A stretch of 25,648 nt of DNA from REEB481 sp044360435 (GCA_044360435.1 JBIKKI010000018.1:1-25648), one strand, 5' to 3'; numbered from the stretch's first letter, positions 8,244 to 16,033 are shown. Notes: a model not told the origin generated them from the sequence alone. Translations and numbers: made by a program.

Positions 8244-8256
8244 AAAGTAATACTAT
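8244..8256. promoter_or_regulatory. Operator-like inverted repeat, copy 2 (distal)
   Basis: AAAGTAATACTAT is the reverse complement of copy 1 with one mismatch. The two centres (8228 and 8250) are 22 bases apart, about two helical turns, placing both on the same DNA face. On the minus strand this copy ends in TACTTTG, close to a Bacteroidota -7 box, so binding could block RNA polymerase directly. Confidence 0.6.
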
Positions 8257-8277
8257 TGTTTCCAGAGAGTGCTACTT

Positions 8278-9693
8278 TTATTTTCCTCTGCCCTGTACCA
8301 TGATGAGCACGGTGTAAATCATAATCCGGATGTCGAGGCCAATGGACATATTCTCCAGATAAAGCATGTCGTAACGCAGGCGTTCCACCATTTCATCCAC
8401 ATTTTCGGCGTAGCCAAACTTAACCTGTCCCCAGCTGGTAATTCCCGGCTTTACCCGATGCAAGCGCCTGTAATAGGGCGCCTTCAGCATAATCTGATCA
8501 ATAAAAAACTGTCGTTCAGGTCGAGGACCAACCACACTCATTTCTCCATTCAGCACATTGAAAAACTGTGGCAATTCATCAAGACGTGTTTTTCTGAGCA
8601 GGCGGCCTATGGGCGTAATCCGGGGATCTGCTGCGGAAGACAGCCGTGGTCCATTTTGTTCGGCATCCTGACGCATGGTTCGGAACTTGATGATGTTGAA
8701 AGGTTGACCTTTAAAACCTATCCGCTCCTGCCGGTAAAACACCGGACCGGGTGAACTCAAACGGATAAAGGCTGCCACCAGCAACATAAACGGAAGGGTG
8801 AGCAGCAGTGCAAACAGTGAAAAGAAAATATCGAATAAGCGTTTGGCTGATTTTTGCCAGGCCGGCATCACTTCAAAATCCACTTCCAGCAAGATGGCGC
8901 CCAGGATGTTGTTCATTTTCACCAGTCCAACCACCATACTGAAGGCATCCGGAAGGATTTTCAGCCGGATAAACTCGTTTTGCAACATATTCACCAGCTC
9001 GGGAACCTGATGGTGTTCATGTTCTTCAACGGCAATAATTACTTCTTCAATATCCAGCCGGCTGATGCACTCCGGAAGTTGGCTGGCATGCCCTAAATCA
9101 GTTAAGGGCCGGTGGAAGCCGGCCATCTTTTCGGTTCCTACATGCACAAAACCCGCGAACATGAATCCTTCCGAGCGGGGCGCTTCATCCAGTTCCCGGA
9201 ACAACTTCGCGGCAGCCGGACCGGAACCAACCAAGATGGTGGGAAAGCCGAGTTTTCGTTTCTGAATTTTACGGATAAGCGCGCTGGCAATGAGCCACCT
9301 TCCGGTAATAGTAAACAGGAAATGCAGACTCCAGAACACCAGCAGCGAACGATAATAATCGCGGTAATCTGTAACGGAATCATCCAGAATCAGCACAAAA
9401 AACACCACGAGGCCGCCAAGGGTGCTGCTTACCAGGGTGCGCCAGAGTTCCCGAATTCTTGAACGGCGAAGGATATCCTGATAATAGCCGCTCAGTGCGT
9501 AGTACAACAACCAGCACGAAGGCAGAACCACAAGACCAAGCAACAAATTGGCATCGTCGCCCACCTGAATGCTGTATCCATGTTTGGCGGCTTCAATAAC
9601 GTCTTTCCGGTACAGAAAAAAAAGCCACCAGGCAGCCAGTGCCGCACTGAAGTCGGACACTACATATTTAAGAACTTGACGGACGCGGTTCAA
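8278..9693 (-). CDS. Polyprenyl-phosphate sugar-1-phosphate transferase (WcaJ-like priming enzyme)
   Basis: Encodes 471 residues of the exopolysaccharide polyprenyl glycosylphosphotransferase family. It starts glycan assembly by moving a sugar-1-phosphate to undecaprenyl phosphate at the inner membrane. The N-terminal half has several membrane helices and a CoA-binding-like Rossmann segment (FPTILVGSGPAAAKLFREL). The bacterial sugar transferase domain begins near residue 284 (KRLFDIFFS) after the last reentrant-type helix. It shows FRTM, RLDELPQFFNVLNGEMSVVGPRPE and VKPGITSWGQV, the expected conserved blocks of the catalytic domain. The start overlaps the lipoprotein's stop by four bases (9690-9693), so the two are probably coupled. 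The exact sugar (glucose, galactose or another) cannot be read from sequence. Confidence 0.92.
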   Translation of the reverse strand: MNRVRQVLKYVVSDFSAALAAWWLFFLYRKDVIEAAKHGYSIQVGDDANLLLGLVVLPSCWLLYYALSGYYQDILRRSRIRELWRTLVSSTLGGLVVFFVLILDDSVTDYRDYYRSLLVFWSLHFLFTITGRWLIASALIRKIQKRKLGFPTILVGSGPAAAKLFRELDEAPRSEGFMFAGFVHVGTEKMAGFHRPLTDLGHASQLPECISRLDIEEVIIAVEEHEHHQVPELVNMLQNEFIRLKILPDAFSMVVGLVKMNNILGAILLEVDFEVMPAWQKSAKRLFDIFFSLFALLLTLPFMLLVAAFIRLSSPGPVFYRQERIGFKGQPFNIIKFRTMRQDAEQNGPRLSSAADPRITPIGRLLRKTRLDELPQFFNVLNGEMSVVGPRPERQFFIDQIMLKAPYYRRLHRVKPGITSWGQVKFGYAENVDEMVERLRYDMLYLENMSIGLDIRIMIYTVLIMVQGRGK

Positions 9694-10592
9694 TTCAGGT
9701 AGGATAATTTAAGGTTATCCAGTCCGAACCTGGCACGGTCCAGAAATCCGGTTTGTTTGAGGATACCGAAATACAGTTCAATAGGCGTTCCTGCGGTTAG
9801 GCCGGCCAGTTCCACATTCAGATTCAGGTACACTTTCCGCCAGGATCCGCCGGTTTCAGGCAGAAGTACCAACGGCACCTGTTCATAGATCATACCCGAC
9901 AATTTGAACAGACCAGTTTGCAATGGCAGCGTACTGTAATAATCCATTTCCAGATATACATCCCTGCCGGCAACGGGCAGGTCGTTAAAGCTGTTAAACG
10001 TTTTCAGTTCGAAAATCTTGAAGCTGTCGTTTACACCAAGATCACCGTAAAGCGACCAGGCTGCATTGGGTGCTGCAGGAAAAGCCCAGGGCGCAGATCC
10101 CGCGGGAATGATGGCCATGCTGTCTTTATTGCTGCGGTTGGTAAAGACCAGCGAATTGCTGCGGTCTTCAAAATCTTCCATCCATGCAAACTTTACATTG
10201 CTGCGGTAAGTGGTGGCAGGTTTCAGCTGCACGGTATTTCCGGCTTCCAGCACCACCGAAGTGTCGAACGATTTGTAAATACGCACCGGACGGTGTGCGA
10301 TGGAAAGCGCATTTTCGCGGATGCCCGGGAGCAGGTTGATCTGTGCTTTACCGGTTTTCATCACCGGAACGCGTGCCGGCAATTCGTAGATGCCGATGAA
10401 TTTATTGTCCACGTACACGTGCACATCAGGGATGTCGTAACTGGGGAAGCCCTGGGTTGCATAAACCGTGTTGAAGCTGAATGAATCGATATACAGGAAG
10501 GAAGGAATTTCTTCTTCAGGATTGATGAGATCACAAGCCGGCAGCATCAGCAGCGCGGCGCAAAAACTCCAAAGGGATGCGGCAGTTCGCAT
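9690..10592 (-). CDS. Conserved lipoprotein with C-terminal beta-sandwich-like region
   Basis: Encodes 300 residues. A lipoprotein signal is visible: hydrophobic SFCAALLMLPAC with Cys20 as the lipidation site. The mature start is C-DLINPEEE; acidic residues just after the Cys resemble Bacteroidota signals that send lipoproteins to the cell surface, though spacing is not exact. The N-terminal half contains VHVYVDNKFIGIYELPARVPV, a PEGA-like beta pattern. A WMEDFEDRSNS stretch (about 136-146) leads to a beta-rich C-terminal region ending LDNLKLSY, like jelly-roll carbohydrate-binding modules. No catalytic motif is recognised. I recall similar lipoproteins in Bacteroidota polysaccharide loci, but cannot name a family. 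It lies 11 bases after the Gfo-like gene and overlaps the priming transferase, so a role in making or holding a surface glycan is plausible. Confidence 0.75.
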   Translation of the reverse strand: MRTAASLWSFCAALLMLPACDLINPEEEIPSFLYIDSFSFNTVYATQGFPSYDIPDVHVYVDNKFIGIYELPARVPVMKTGKAQINLLPGIRENALSIAHRPVRIYKSFDTSVVLEAGNTVQLKPATTYRSNVKFAWMEDFEDRSNSLVFTNRSNKDSMAIIPAGSAPWAFPAAPNAAWSLYGDLGVNDSFKIFELKTFNSFNDLPVAGRDVYLEMDYYSTLPLQTGLFKLSGMIYEQVPLVLLPETGGSWRKVYLNLNVELAGLTAGTPIELYFGILKQTGFLDRARFGLDNLKLSYLN

Positions 10593-10598
10593 AATCTG

Positions 10599-10606
10599 CG
10601 AAGTTA
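10599..10606 (-). promoter_or_regulatory. -7-like box TAACTTCG before the lipoprotein gene
   Basis: TAACTTCG on the minus strand lies 6 bases before the ATG at 10592 and overlaps the stop codon of the upstream gene. It differs from TAnnTTTG by one base. The same variant precedes terC. It may be chance, since the gene is probably transcribed from upstream. Confidence 0.3.
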
Positions 10607-11566
10607 CTCAAACACGTAGTTTCTGGACAGCTGGTGTTTCACCTCTTTTACCAAGGCTGCTGCTTGATGCATTTCTTCCAAACCTGTAGCGGGTTTGCGG
10701 TCGTAGGTAATGTTTTCCAGAAAAGAACGGACTTCCGATTTCCAGGGATCAAACCAGGCCACGGGTCGTTCAAGCTCCTCAAAACCCTGAGTTGCCGGCT
10801 GTGCCCATTCTTCCAGTGCGAATCCCAGCTGCTGGGCTTCGTCTTTCAGCCTGCATTCCTTAATGGTATTGCGATCTAAATCGATTCTGTAAAATCGGTC
10901 ACGGCTGTACACACGCATCACACAGGCATCTTCTGAAGGAATTCTTCCGATGCTCATCTGGAACACGCCTCCATTGTGAAATTCCAGATGCACATTGATC
11001 AGATCCGGATGGTTGCTGAACATAAAAACCGGCTTCGCCTTCACCGACTTAACATCACTTCCCATAATGCGCAAAGCCAGATCCAGTTCGTTGCTCATGT
11101 TAAAATGCAGCCAGCGGTCAAAATTGCCCACCGCCAGCGAAGAAGTGTATTTCTCCAGCTTAATGAGCTGCGGCTCCTGAAGCAAAGGCATCGCGGTTTG
11201 AATGACAGGCTTGGCATACGTACTTCCGGCAACCTGAAATACCACACGTGCTTCCTGGTTCAAATCAATCAGGCGCTGCATGGTTTCAGGATTGGTAAGC
11301 ATGAAGCCATCGGCAAGGATGTGTTTCCCGTTGCGCAGCAGCTGCATGATCAAATCATCGGGGATGTAACCGAGGTAACGGTCTATCACCACGGCATCGA
11401 TGCGCGACATGAAATCACGGGCATAGAGCAGTTGCCCCTGTGCATCATAATTGGCCTTGTCGTCGGTATCCAGATAACCGGCAAGGTTCAATAATGGAAA
11501 TGCTCCCAGGCTTTGCTGGAAGTGTTCCATCCGTCGGCGTGAAGCGAGTACTCCTGTTTTTATCAT
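10604..11566 (-). CDS. Gfo/Idh/MocA-like protein lacking cofactor and catalytic motifs
   Basis: Encodes 320 residues from ATG 11566; the frame also opens at 11593, but the shorter form starts MIKTGVLA like family members, and the longer one leaves less room for a promoter. The overall pattern is Gfo/Idh/MocA oxidoreductase: AGYLDTDD, then DAVVIDRYLGYIPDDLIMQLLRNGKHILADG, then an alpha/beta domain with VKSVKAKPVFMFSNHPDLINVHLEF. Key motifs are missing. The GxGxxG nucleotide loop reads GVLASRRRM (from Gly5). The EKP motif with catalytic Lys is DGF (86-88). The HDID motif is NELD (Asn159-Glu160 in place of His-Asp). The protein is full-length otherwise, so it may be a non-catalytic binding or scaffold protein. 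It heads an operon with a lipoprotein and a sugar-phosphate transferase. Confidence 0.7.
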   Translation of the reverse strand: MIKTGVLASRRRMEHFQQSLGAFPLLNLAGYLDTDDKANYDAQGQLLYARDFMSRIDAVVIDRYLGYIPDDLIMQLLRNGKHILADGFMLTNPETMQRLIDLNQEARVVFQVAGSTYAKPVIQTAMPLLQEPQLIKLEKYTSSLAVGNFDRWLHFNMSNELDLALRIMGSDVKSVKAKPVFMFSNHPDLINVHLEFHNGGVFQMSIGRIPSEDACVMRVYSRDRFYRIDLDRNTIKECRLKDEAQQLGFALEEWAQPATQGFEELERPVAWFDPWKSEVRSFLENITYDRKPATGLEEMHQAAALVKEVKHQLSRNYVFE

Positions 11567-11590
11567 GCGCTGTAGTAAATTGCGCCTCCG

Positions 11591-11598
11591 CAAATATG
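11591..11598 (-). promoter_or_regulatory. -7-like box before the Gfo/Idh-like gene
   Basis: CATATTTG on the minus strand matches TAnnTTTG except at the first base and lies 24 bases before ATG 11566. It falls just upstream of the longer start (11593) and so favours the shorter start. No clear -33 TTG is seen at the usual spacing. Confidence 0.3.
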
Positions 11599-11625
11599 AA
11601 CACTGCGTTCATCGTAAAAACCTGA

Positions 11626-11633
11626 TATGTTTT
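11626..11633 (+). promoter_or_regulatory. -7-like box before pcm
   Basis: TATGTTTT matches TAnnTTTG except at the last base and lies 6 bases before the pcm ATG at 11640, the same short spacing seen ahead of several other genes here. Confidence 0.3.
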
Positions 11634-11639
11634 CAACCC

Positions 11640-12308
11640 ATGTTTAAAAACCATCATCCTGAAGATCAGCCCCGTCATATCGGACAACGAAGGCAACTGA
11701 TGGAGTTATTGCAACAAAAAGGGATTCATGACAAACAAGTGCTGGAGGCCATGGGCAGCATTCCCAGACATGTGTTTTTCCCTAAAGAGTTTGAACAATT
11801 TGCCTATCGCGACGAAGCATTTCCCATTGGTCATGGACAAACCATTTCACAACCCTACACGGTGGCATTTCAAAGCCAGAGTCTGATGGCCACGCCGGGT
11901 ATGAAGGTGCTGGAAATTGGAACCGGAAGTGGCTACCAGGCAAGTGTGCTGGCCCGCATGGGCTTGGAGGTGTACAGCGTTGAAATCATCCCTGGCCTGC
12001 TGGAAACCGCCCGTCAAATGCTCACATTATTAGACAGCCCTGCACAAGTGTTTCTTTCCGATGGTTCACAAGGACTGAAAAAACACGCGCCTTACCAGCG
12101 TATTCTGGTTACAGCAGGCGCTCCCGCCATCCCAAAACCACTGGTGGATCAGCTGGAAGATGGCGGCATCATGGTGATTCCCGTTGGCAAGGAAAGAAAC
12201 GATCAAAAAATGGTACGCCTCACCAAAAAAGGGGACAGCTACAGCACGGAAATCCTGGGCGATTTCCGCTTCGTGCCACTTACGGGTAAACTCGGCTGGA
12301 CGGAGTAA
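11640..12308 (+). CDS. pcm: Protein-L-isoaspartate O-methyltransferase
   Basis: Encodes 222 residues from ATG 11640; the frame is open from 11565, but the extra 25 residues are unlike the family and would overlap the divergent gene. The enzyme methylates isoaspartyl residues in aged proteins using S-adenosylmethionine, starting their repair. Seen are the PCMT N-terminal pattern MGSIPRHVFFP, AFPIGHGQTISQPYTVA, SAM-binding motif I VLEIGTGSGYQASVLARMG, an acidic motif II region VEIIPGLLE, and LSDGSQGLKKHAPYQRILVTAGAPAIPKPLVDQLEDGG. All expected motifs are intact. It is divergent from the Gfo-like gene (73-base gap), convergent with the next gene, and probably monocistronic. Confidence 0.96.
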   Translation: MFKNHHPEDQPRHIGQRRQLMELLQQKGIHDKQVLEAMGSIPRHVFFPKEFEQFAYRDEAFPIGHGQTISQPYTVAFQSQSLMATPGMKVLEIGTGSGYQASVLARMGLEVYSVEIIPGLLETARQMLTLLDSPAQVFLSDGSQGLKKHAPYQRILVTAGAPAIPKPLVDQLEDGGIMVIPVGKERNDQKMVRLTKKGDSYSTEILGDFRFVPLTGKLGWTE

Positions 12309-12351
12309 TCCGACACCGAAACCCTGAGTATTCCCTATTCTGAACTTAAAT

Positions 12352-13011
12352 TCAATAAGCCGGCTGTATGTAGGTGAGATCCCAAGAGTCCACCTGAGCA
12401 TATTCGTCAACGTCAAAATAATCTGTTGTATTGGCTACATGAGCCTTTACCATTCCTTGTTCATCCTGCATCACGTTAAAAGCAACAATACGCGTTTCGT
12501 GCAGCAGAAATCCATCCCTGTCATAGAAATTTATCACGTAAGAATTTTGGTCCTGTAATCGATGCCTATTGCCTGAATCGGCAGTCACCGTCAACTTGTA
12601 ACGCAAGAACTGCCCTTCATATTTGGTTTCGAGCCTTGCCTTTAGCCGATAGGCCAATGTGTCGTCATCCCATAATTTCAGCCGGGAATATTTAGCCGAC
12701 AATGCCCGCTCATGCTTCTGTTCAAGAAGGTATGAAGTGATGAAATAAACACCTGAACCAAGAAGTAATACCAATACCAAAACAGCACCAACATCCAGGA
12801 TCTTGTGGATGAATCGATTGCCGGCTGCTGCAGCCGTAAACCCAAACCTGAACCTGATATAGAAATGACTTACGAAAAAGAGCGGAATCAGCAAGAGCAT
12901 CAACAGGATTTGTTCATCGCCTGAAGCTTCTGAAAAGGCAAAAATCAATCCGAGGAGGCAAGTAATAATCAGGAGTCCTCCGATTAAACCTGATATTTTG
13001 GTCAGTTTCAT
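12352..13011 (-). CDS. Membrane protein of unknown function
   Basis: Encodes 219 residues that I do not recognise. Three hydrophobic segments are visible: about 7-25 (GLIGGLLIITCLLGLIFAF), 35-51 (LLMLLLIPLFFVSHFYI) and 74-92. After the third, about 120 residues form a polar, beta-rich region (LKARLETKYEGQFLRYKLTVTA, then NSYVINFYDRDGFLLHETRIVAFNVM). Alternating hydrophobic residues suggest a small beta-sandwich, probably outside the cytoplasm. The wording of the latter stretch resembles proteins that compare a hydrated or exported form of a residue chain, but no family is assignable. It is convergent with pcm (43-base gap) and lies 88 bases after the GT-C-like gene on the same strand. No promoter box or terminator is obvious around it. 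Confidence 0.7.
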   Translation of the reverse strand: MKLTKISGLIGGLLIITCLLGLIFAFSEASGDEQILLMLLLIPLFFVSHFYIRFRFGFTAAAAGNRFIHKILDVGAVLVLVLLLGSGVYFITSYLLEQKHERALSAKYSRLKLWDDDTLAYRLKARLETKYEGQFLRYKLTVTADSGNRHRLQDQNSYVINFYDRDGFLLHETRIVAFNVMQDEQGMVKAHVANTTDYFDVDEYAQVDSWDLTYIQPAY

Positions 13012-13099
13012 GGTCGTTTACTTTTGAATTACCGGTATGGTTGCGATGCTGCCGAAACAAGGCCTTGCGGCTGCTGGTGTGCTGTTGCACGCGTTATGT

Positions 13100-14566
13100 T
13101 CAGGGTCTTTCAAGTTCATAGATATATTGTATCCCGTTCATGTTCTGCAGACTGTCTTTCACATTGAAGCGGAAGCCATTCATCGTCGCTTCCTCCGATT
13201 TTTTGCCTGCAAAGGCGGCGCGGTTCAGCATGTAGCGGCTGTAATCGGCATACCAAACGAAACGGAACGGTTGTTTCAAAACCGAATCAATGGCCGCGAT
13301 TGCAGACTCGGCACTTTTCCCTTTTGATACCGCCCATTCCGGCGAATCCAGAATGAGATTGGAGTTCTGCAGGCCAAAATGATAGTAATACAAGTTGCGC
13401 ATCATGACCGGTTCTTCGCTGACCAGACAAACATCCGGAGGCCCGTCTGCGAGCTTATGCAGCAGTTGTTCATGACCGTAAAAATCGCGGAAATGCCAGG
13501 GCAGCAAACCGTGGATGAGGTTCCAGAACAACATCGCCCAGCCGGCAAACCACAGCGACCGGGGCTTCACCATTGTGCAGGCGGATGCTCCCAAAACCAG
13601 CAACAAGGGAAGCATCACCATAAACTCGGCATTCCCTTCAGAATAAAAAGCAAACAGGAAGTGCAAGCCAAATGCAGGCAGCAGAAAAAAACGCCAAAGC
13701 CTGTGGGCAGAAGGTTTCTGCAAGCCGCGGATCAACTGCAAGCCAGCAAAGAGCAACAGGGCTGCAGATGCGCTGCTTGCAGCGATGTACCATATACCGT
13801 CTTGCTTCCAGGACCAGAACATATATCCGTGAAGCTGTAAGAAACTGCGCAGAAAACTCACCGGTGTCATATACACGTTGCGGAGGCTCAGGGATGTCTG
13901 AACACCACCTTCGTACACATCATGGAAGATAAACCGCCACAAAGGTTCACCTTCCATCCATGCCGCCAGCTGATATACGGCAGCGGTAGGTAACATCGCC
14001 GACAATACGATCAACGCGGGTATCCGTCCTGCACTTTTGTACGCGTAACCCACAAAAGCCAGCCACCAAAACACATAACTTTGGTGAAACAGCATTGACA
14101 GTGCAAGCATCCACGCCGTCCAAATCCACTTCCTTCGATGCTTTCCCTGGCTGATCCACAATGCCAGCAAGCCAAAAAACAAGGGCAGCATGTAGGTTTC
14201 ATTCTCTGTGGCAAAACGCATCAGCCCGAAAGAAGAACCGATACTTAGCAACGAGGCGCGTGTATATTCCGGCCGGATTTTTTGCATCAGGGCGCCACAC
14301 AACAACAGGATGCCACCGGCCACCAAGCTGTTTCCGGCCTGCATCAGCCACAACATGTTCAGGTCATGGAGGAAGAATAACGATTTCAACAGCAGGGCCC
14401 AAAACAAATGATACAACAAATGATGGGGTGAAAAATGCAGCGAATCCCAGCGCTGGGTGGCGGCATAGCCCACAGCATCGGAAGACGGATTGGCATTGGG
14501 CAGCAATAAATACAGCAAGGTAAATCCTGCCGCCAGCCACTTCCAATGCAAGGTTCCCCTGCCCAT
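13100..14566 (-). CDS. Large polytopic membrane protein, GT-C glycosyltransferase-like
   Basis: Encodes 488 residues from ATG 14566. The frame extends to 14614 and 14638, but the longest form would overlap the divergent CCA gene. A TATTTTCG box four bases before 14566, and a basic n-region (MGRGTLHWKW) before the first helix, favour the shorter form. It has about ten or more hydrophobic helices. The first extracytoplasmic loop has NPSSDAVGYA, an acidic motif placed as in GT-C enzymes, which use polyprenyl-linked sugars. Later come HFSPHHLLYHLFW and RFATENETYMLPL. The last 110 residues or so are soluble (DVCLVSEEPVMMRNLYYYHFG, NGFRFNVKDSLQN). Function is inferred from layout only; a lipid-linked sugar transferase is the best guess. 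Related in layout to the partial protein at the right edge. Confidence 0.75.
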   Translation of the reverse strand: MGRGTLHWKWLAAGFTLLYLLLPNANPSSDAVGYAATQRWDSLHFSPHHLLYHLFWALLLKSLFFLHDLNMLWLMQAGNSLVAGGILLLCGALMQKIRPEYTRASLLSIGSSFGLMRFATENETYMLPLFFGLLALWISQGKHRRKWIWTAWMLALSMLFHQSYVFWWLAFVGYAYKSAGRIPALIVLSAMLPTAAVYQLAAWMEGEPLWRFIFHDVYEGGVQTSLSLRNVYMTPVSFLRSFLQLHGYMFWSWKQDGIWYIAASSASAALLLFAGLQLIRGLQKPSAHRLWRFFLLPAFGLHFLFAFYSEGNAEFMVMLPLLLVLGASACTMVKPRSLWFAGWAMLFWNLIHGLLPWHFRDFYGHEQLLHKLADGPPDVCLVSEEPVMMRNLYYYHFGLQNSNLILDSPEWAVSKGKSAESAIAAIDSVLKQPFRFVWYADYSRYMLNRAAFAGKKSEEATMNGFRFNVKDSLQNMNGIQYIYELERP

Positions 14567-14570
14567 GCGC

Positions 14571-14578
14571 CGAAAATA
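14571..14578 (-). promoter_or_regulatory. -7-like box TATTTTCG before the GT-C-like gene
   Basis: TATTTTCG on the minus strand lies 4 bases before ATG 14566, one mismatch from TAnnTTTG. It supports that start over the upstream ATGs. No convincing -33 TTG at canonical spacing. Confidence 0.35.
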
Positions 14579-14613
14579 GGACAAAAAGCACGCAACGGTG
14601 CAGGCTTGCATCA

Positions 14614-14621
14614 TAACTTTG
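14614..14621 (+). promoter_or_regulatory. -7 promoter box TAACTTTG before the CCA gene
   Basis: Exact match to the Bacteroidota -7 consensus TAnnTTTG, ending 4 bases before the GTG start at 14626. Transcription would begin at or beside the start codon. No clear -33 TTG. Confidence 0.5.
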
Positions 14622-14625
14622 CCAC

Positions 14626-16032
14626 GTGATTCCGTCATTACAGGAACCTGTTTTCAACCATTTGGCGCAAACAGCTGCTGAAACCAATACCCAGGCCTGG
14701 CTGATTGGTGGCTTTGTGCGCGATATGCTGCTTGGAAAAAAATGTAAAGACCTTGATGTTGTAGTTTTGGGCGATGGGCCAGCATTTGCGGCATCCGTTG
14801 CCGACAGGCTGCCTGGAGAAAAACATCAGGCGCACTTCAAAAATTATGGCACGGCGCAAATCAAATGGCAGGGATTTGATCTGGAATTTGTTGGCGCGCG
14901 GAAGGAATCTTACCAGGCACACAGCAGAAATCCATCGGTAAGTCCGGGCAGCCTGCTCGACGATCAGGAACGCCGCGATTTCACCATCAACGCGTTGAGC
15001 ATCTCCTTAAACCCGGATGACTTTGGAACGATGCACGACCCGTTCAACGGCATCCAGGATCTGCAGGACCGACTCATCCGCACACCAACAGACCCGGATA
15101 AAACCTTTTCCGACGATCCGCTGCGCATGCTGCGCGCCATCCGTTTTGCCACAACGCTGGGGTTTAGCATTGAAGCAGAAACTTATGCCGGAATTTGCCG
15201 CAACGCCGCCCGGATTTCCATTATTTCTGCCGAACGCATCAGCGACGAACTAAACAAAATCATGATGGCAGCCCAGCCATCCACCGGCTATAAATTGCTG
15301 TTCGACACCGGCTTATTGCATCATTTCTTTCCGGAAATGGTGGCCCTGCAAGGAGTTGAGGTAATACAGGGGAAAGGCCATAAAGATAATTTTTACCACA
15401 CCTTACAGGTTTTGGACAACCTGAGCGCCTGGACCCAAAATCTGTGGCTGCGCTGGGCGGCGGTTTTGCATGACATCGCCAAACCTGCCACCAAGAGATT
15501 CGACCCAAACGATGGCTGGACCTTTCACGGGCACGAAGACAAAGGCGCGCGCATGGTCAAAGGCATCTTTAGAAAGCTGCGCCTTCCGCTCGACCACAAA
15601 ATGAAATACGTGGAAAAACTGGTAGCGTTGCACCTGCGGCCTATTGTTCTTTCCAAAGAAACTGTCACTGATTCGGCCGTACGGCGACTCATTGTAGATG
15701 CCGGAGAAGATATTCAGGATTTATTGCTGCTCAGCCGGGCTGACATCACCAGTAAAAACGAGGCCAAGGTGAATCGATATCTGAAGAATCTGGAACTGGT
15801 TGCTCAGAAAATTGAAGAAGTTACAGAAAAAGACCGGCTCCGAAACTGGCAGCCGCCCATTACCGGAAACGACATCATGCAGCATTTTCACATTGAAGAC
15901 ATGCGGCAGATTGGCGCGTTGAAACTGGACATCAGGGAAGCGATTCTGGAAGGCACCGTGCCCAACGAGTTCGAGGCTGCCCACGCCTTTATGATTCAAC
16001 GCGGTCTGGAACTTGGGATGAAACCGGTATAA
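14626..16032 (+). CDS. cca: CCA tRNA nucleotidyltransferase / poly(A) polymerase family protein with HD domain
   Basis: Encodes 468 residues from GTG 14626, the only usable start, since an in-frame TAA lies at 14614-14616. Class II nucleotidyltransferase: GGFVRD (28-33), DLDVVV with the metal-binding Asp pair (Asp42, Asp44), RRDFTINAL, and DPLRMLRAIRFATTLGF, the standard motifs for CCA addition to tRNA 3' ends. An HD-type domain follows (HTLQVLDNL; AAVLHDIAKP with His282-Asp283; FHGHEDKGARM), typical of bacterial CCA enzymes with phosphohydrolase activity. CCA-adding and poly(A)-adding enzymes of this class cannot be told apart by eye; a single member in Bacteroidota is usually the CCA enzyme. 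It is followed one base after its stop by the lipid kinase gene, so they are co-transcribed. Confidence 0.9.
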   Translation: MIPSLQEPVFNHLAQTAAETNTQAWLIGGFVRDMLLGKKCKDLDVVVLGDGPAFAASVADRLPGEKHQAHFKNYGTAQIKWQGFDLEFVGARKESYQAHSRNPSVSPGSLLDDQERRDFTINALSISLNPDDFGTMHDPFNGIQDLQDRLIRTPTDPDKTFSDDPLRMLRAIRFATTLGFSIEAETYAGICRNAARISIISAERISDELNKIMMAAQPSTGYKLLFDTGLLHHFFPEMVALQGVEVIQGKGHKDNFYHTLQVLDNLSAWTQNLWLRWAAVLHDIAKPATKRFDPNDGWTFHGHEDKGARMVKGIFRKLRLPLDHKMKYVEKLVALHLRPIVLSKETVTDSAVRRLIVDAGEDIQDLLLLSRADITSKNEAKVNRYLKNLELVAQKIEEVTEKDRLRNWQPPITGNDIMQHFHIEDMRQIGALKLDIREAILEGTVPNEFEAAHAFMIQRGLELGMKPV

Positions 16033-16033
16033 G

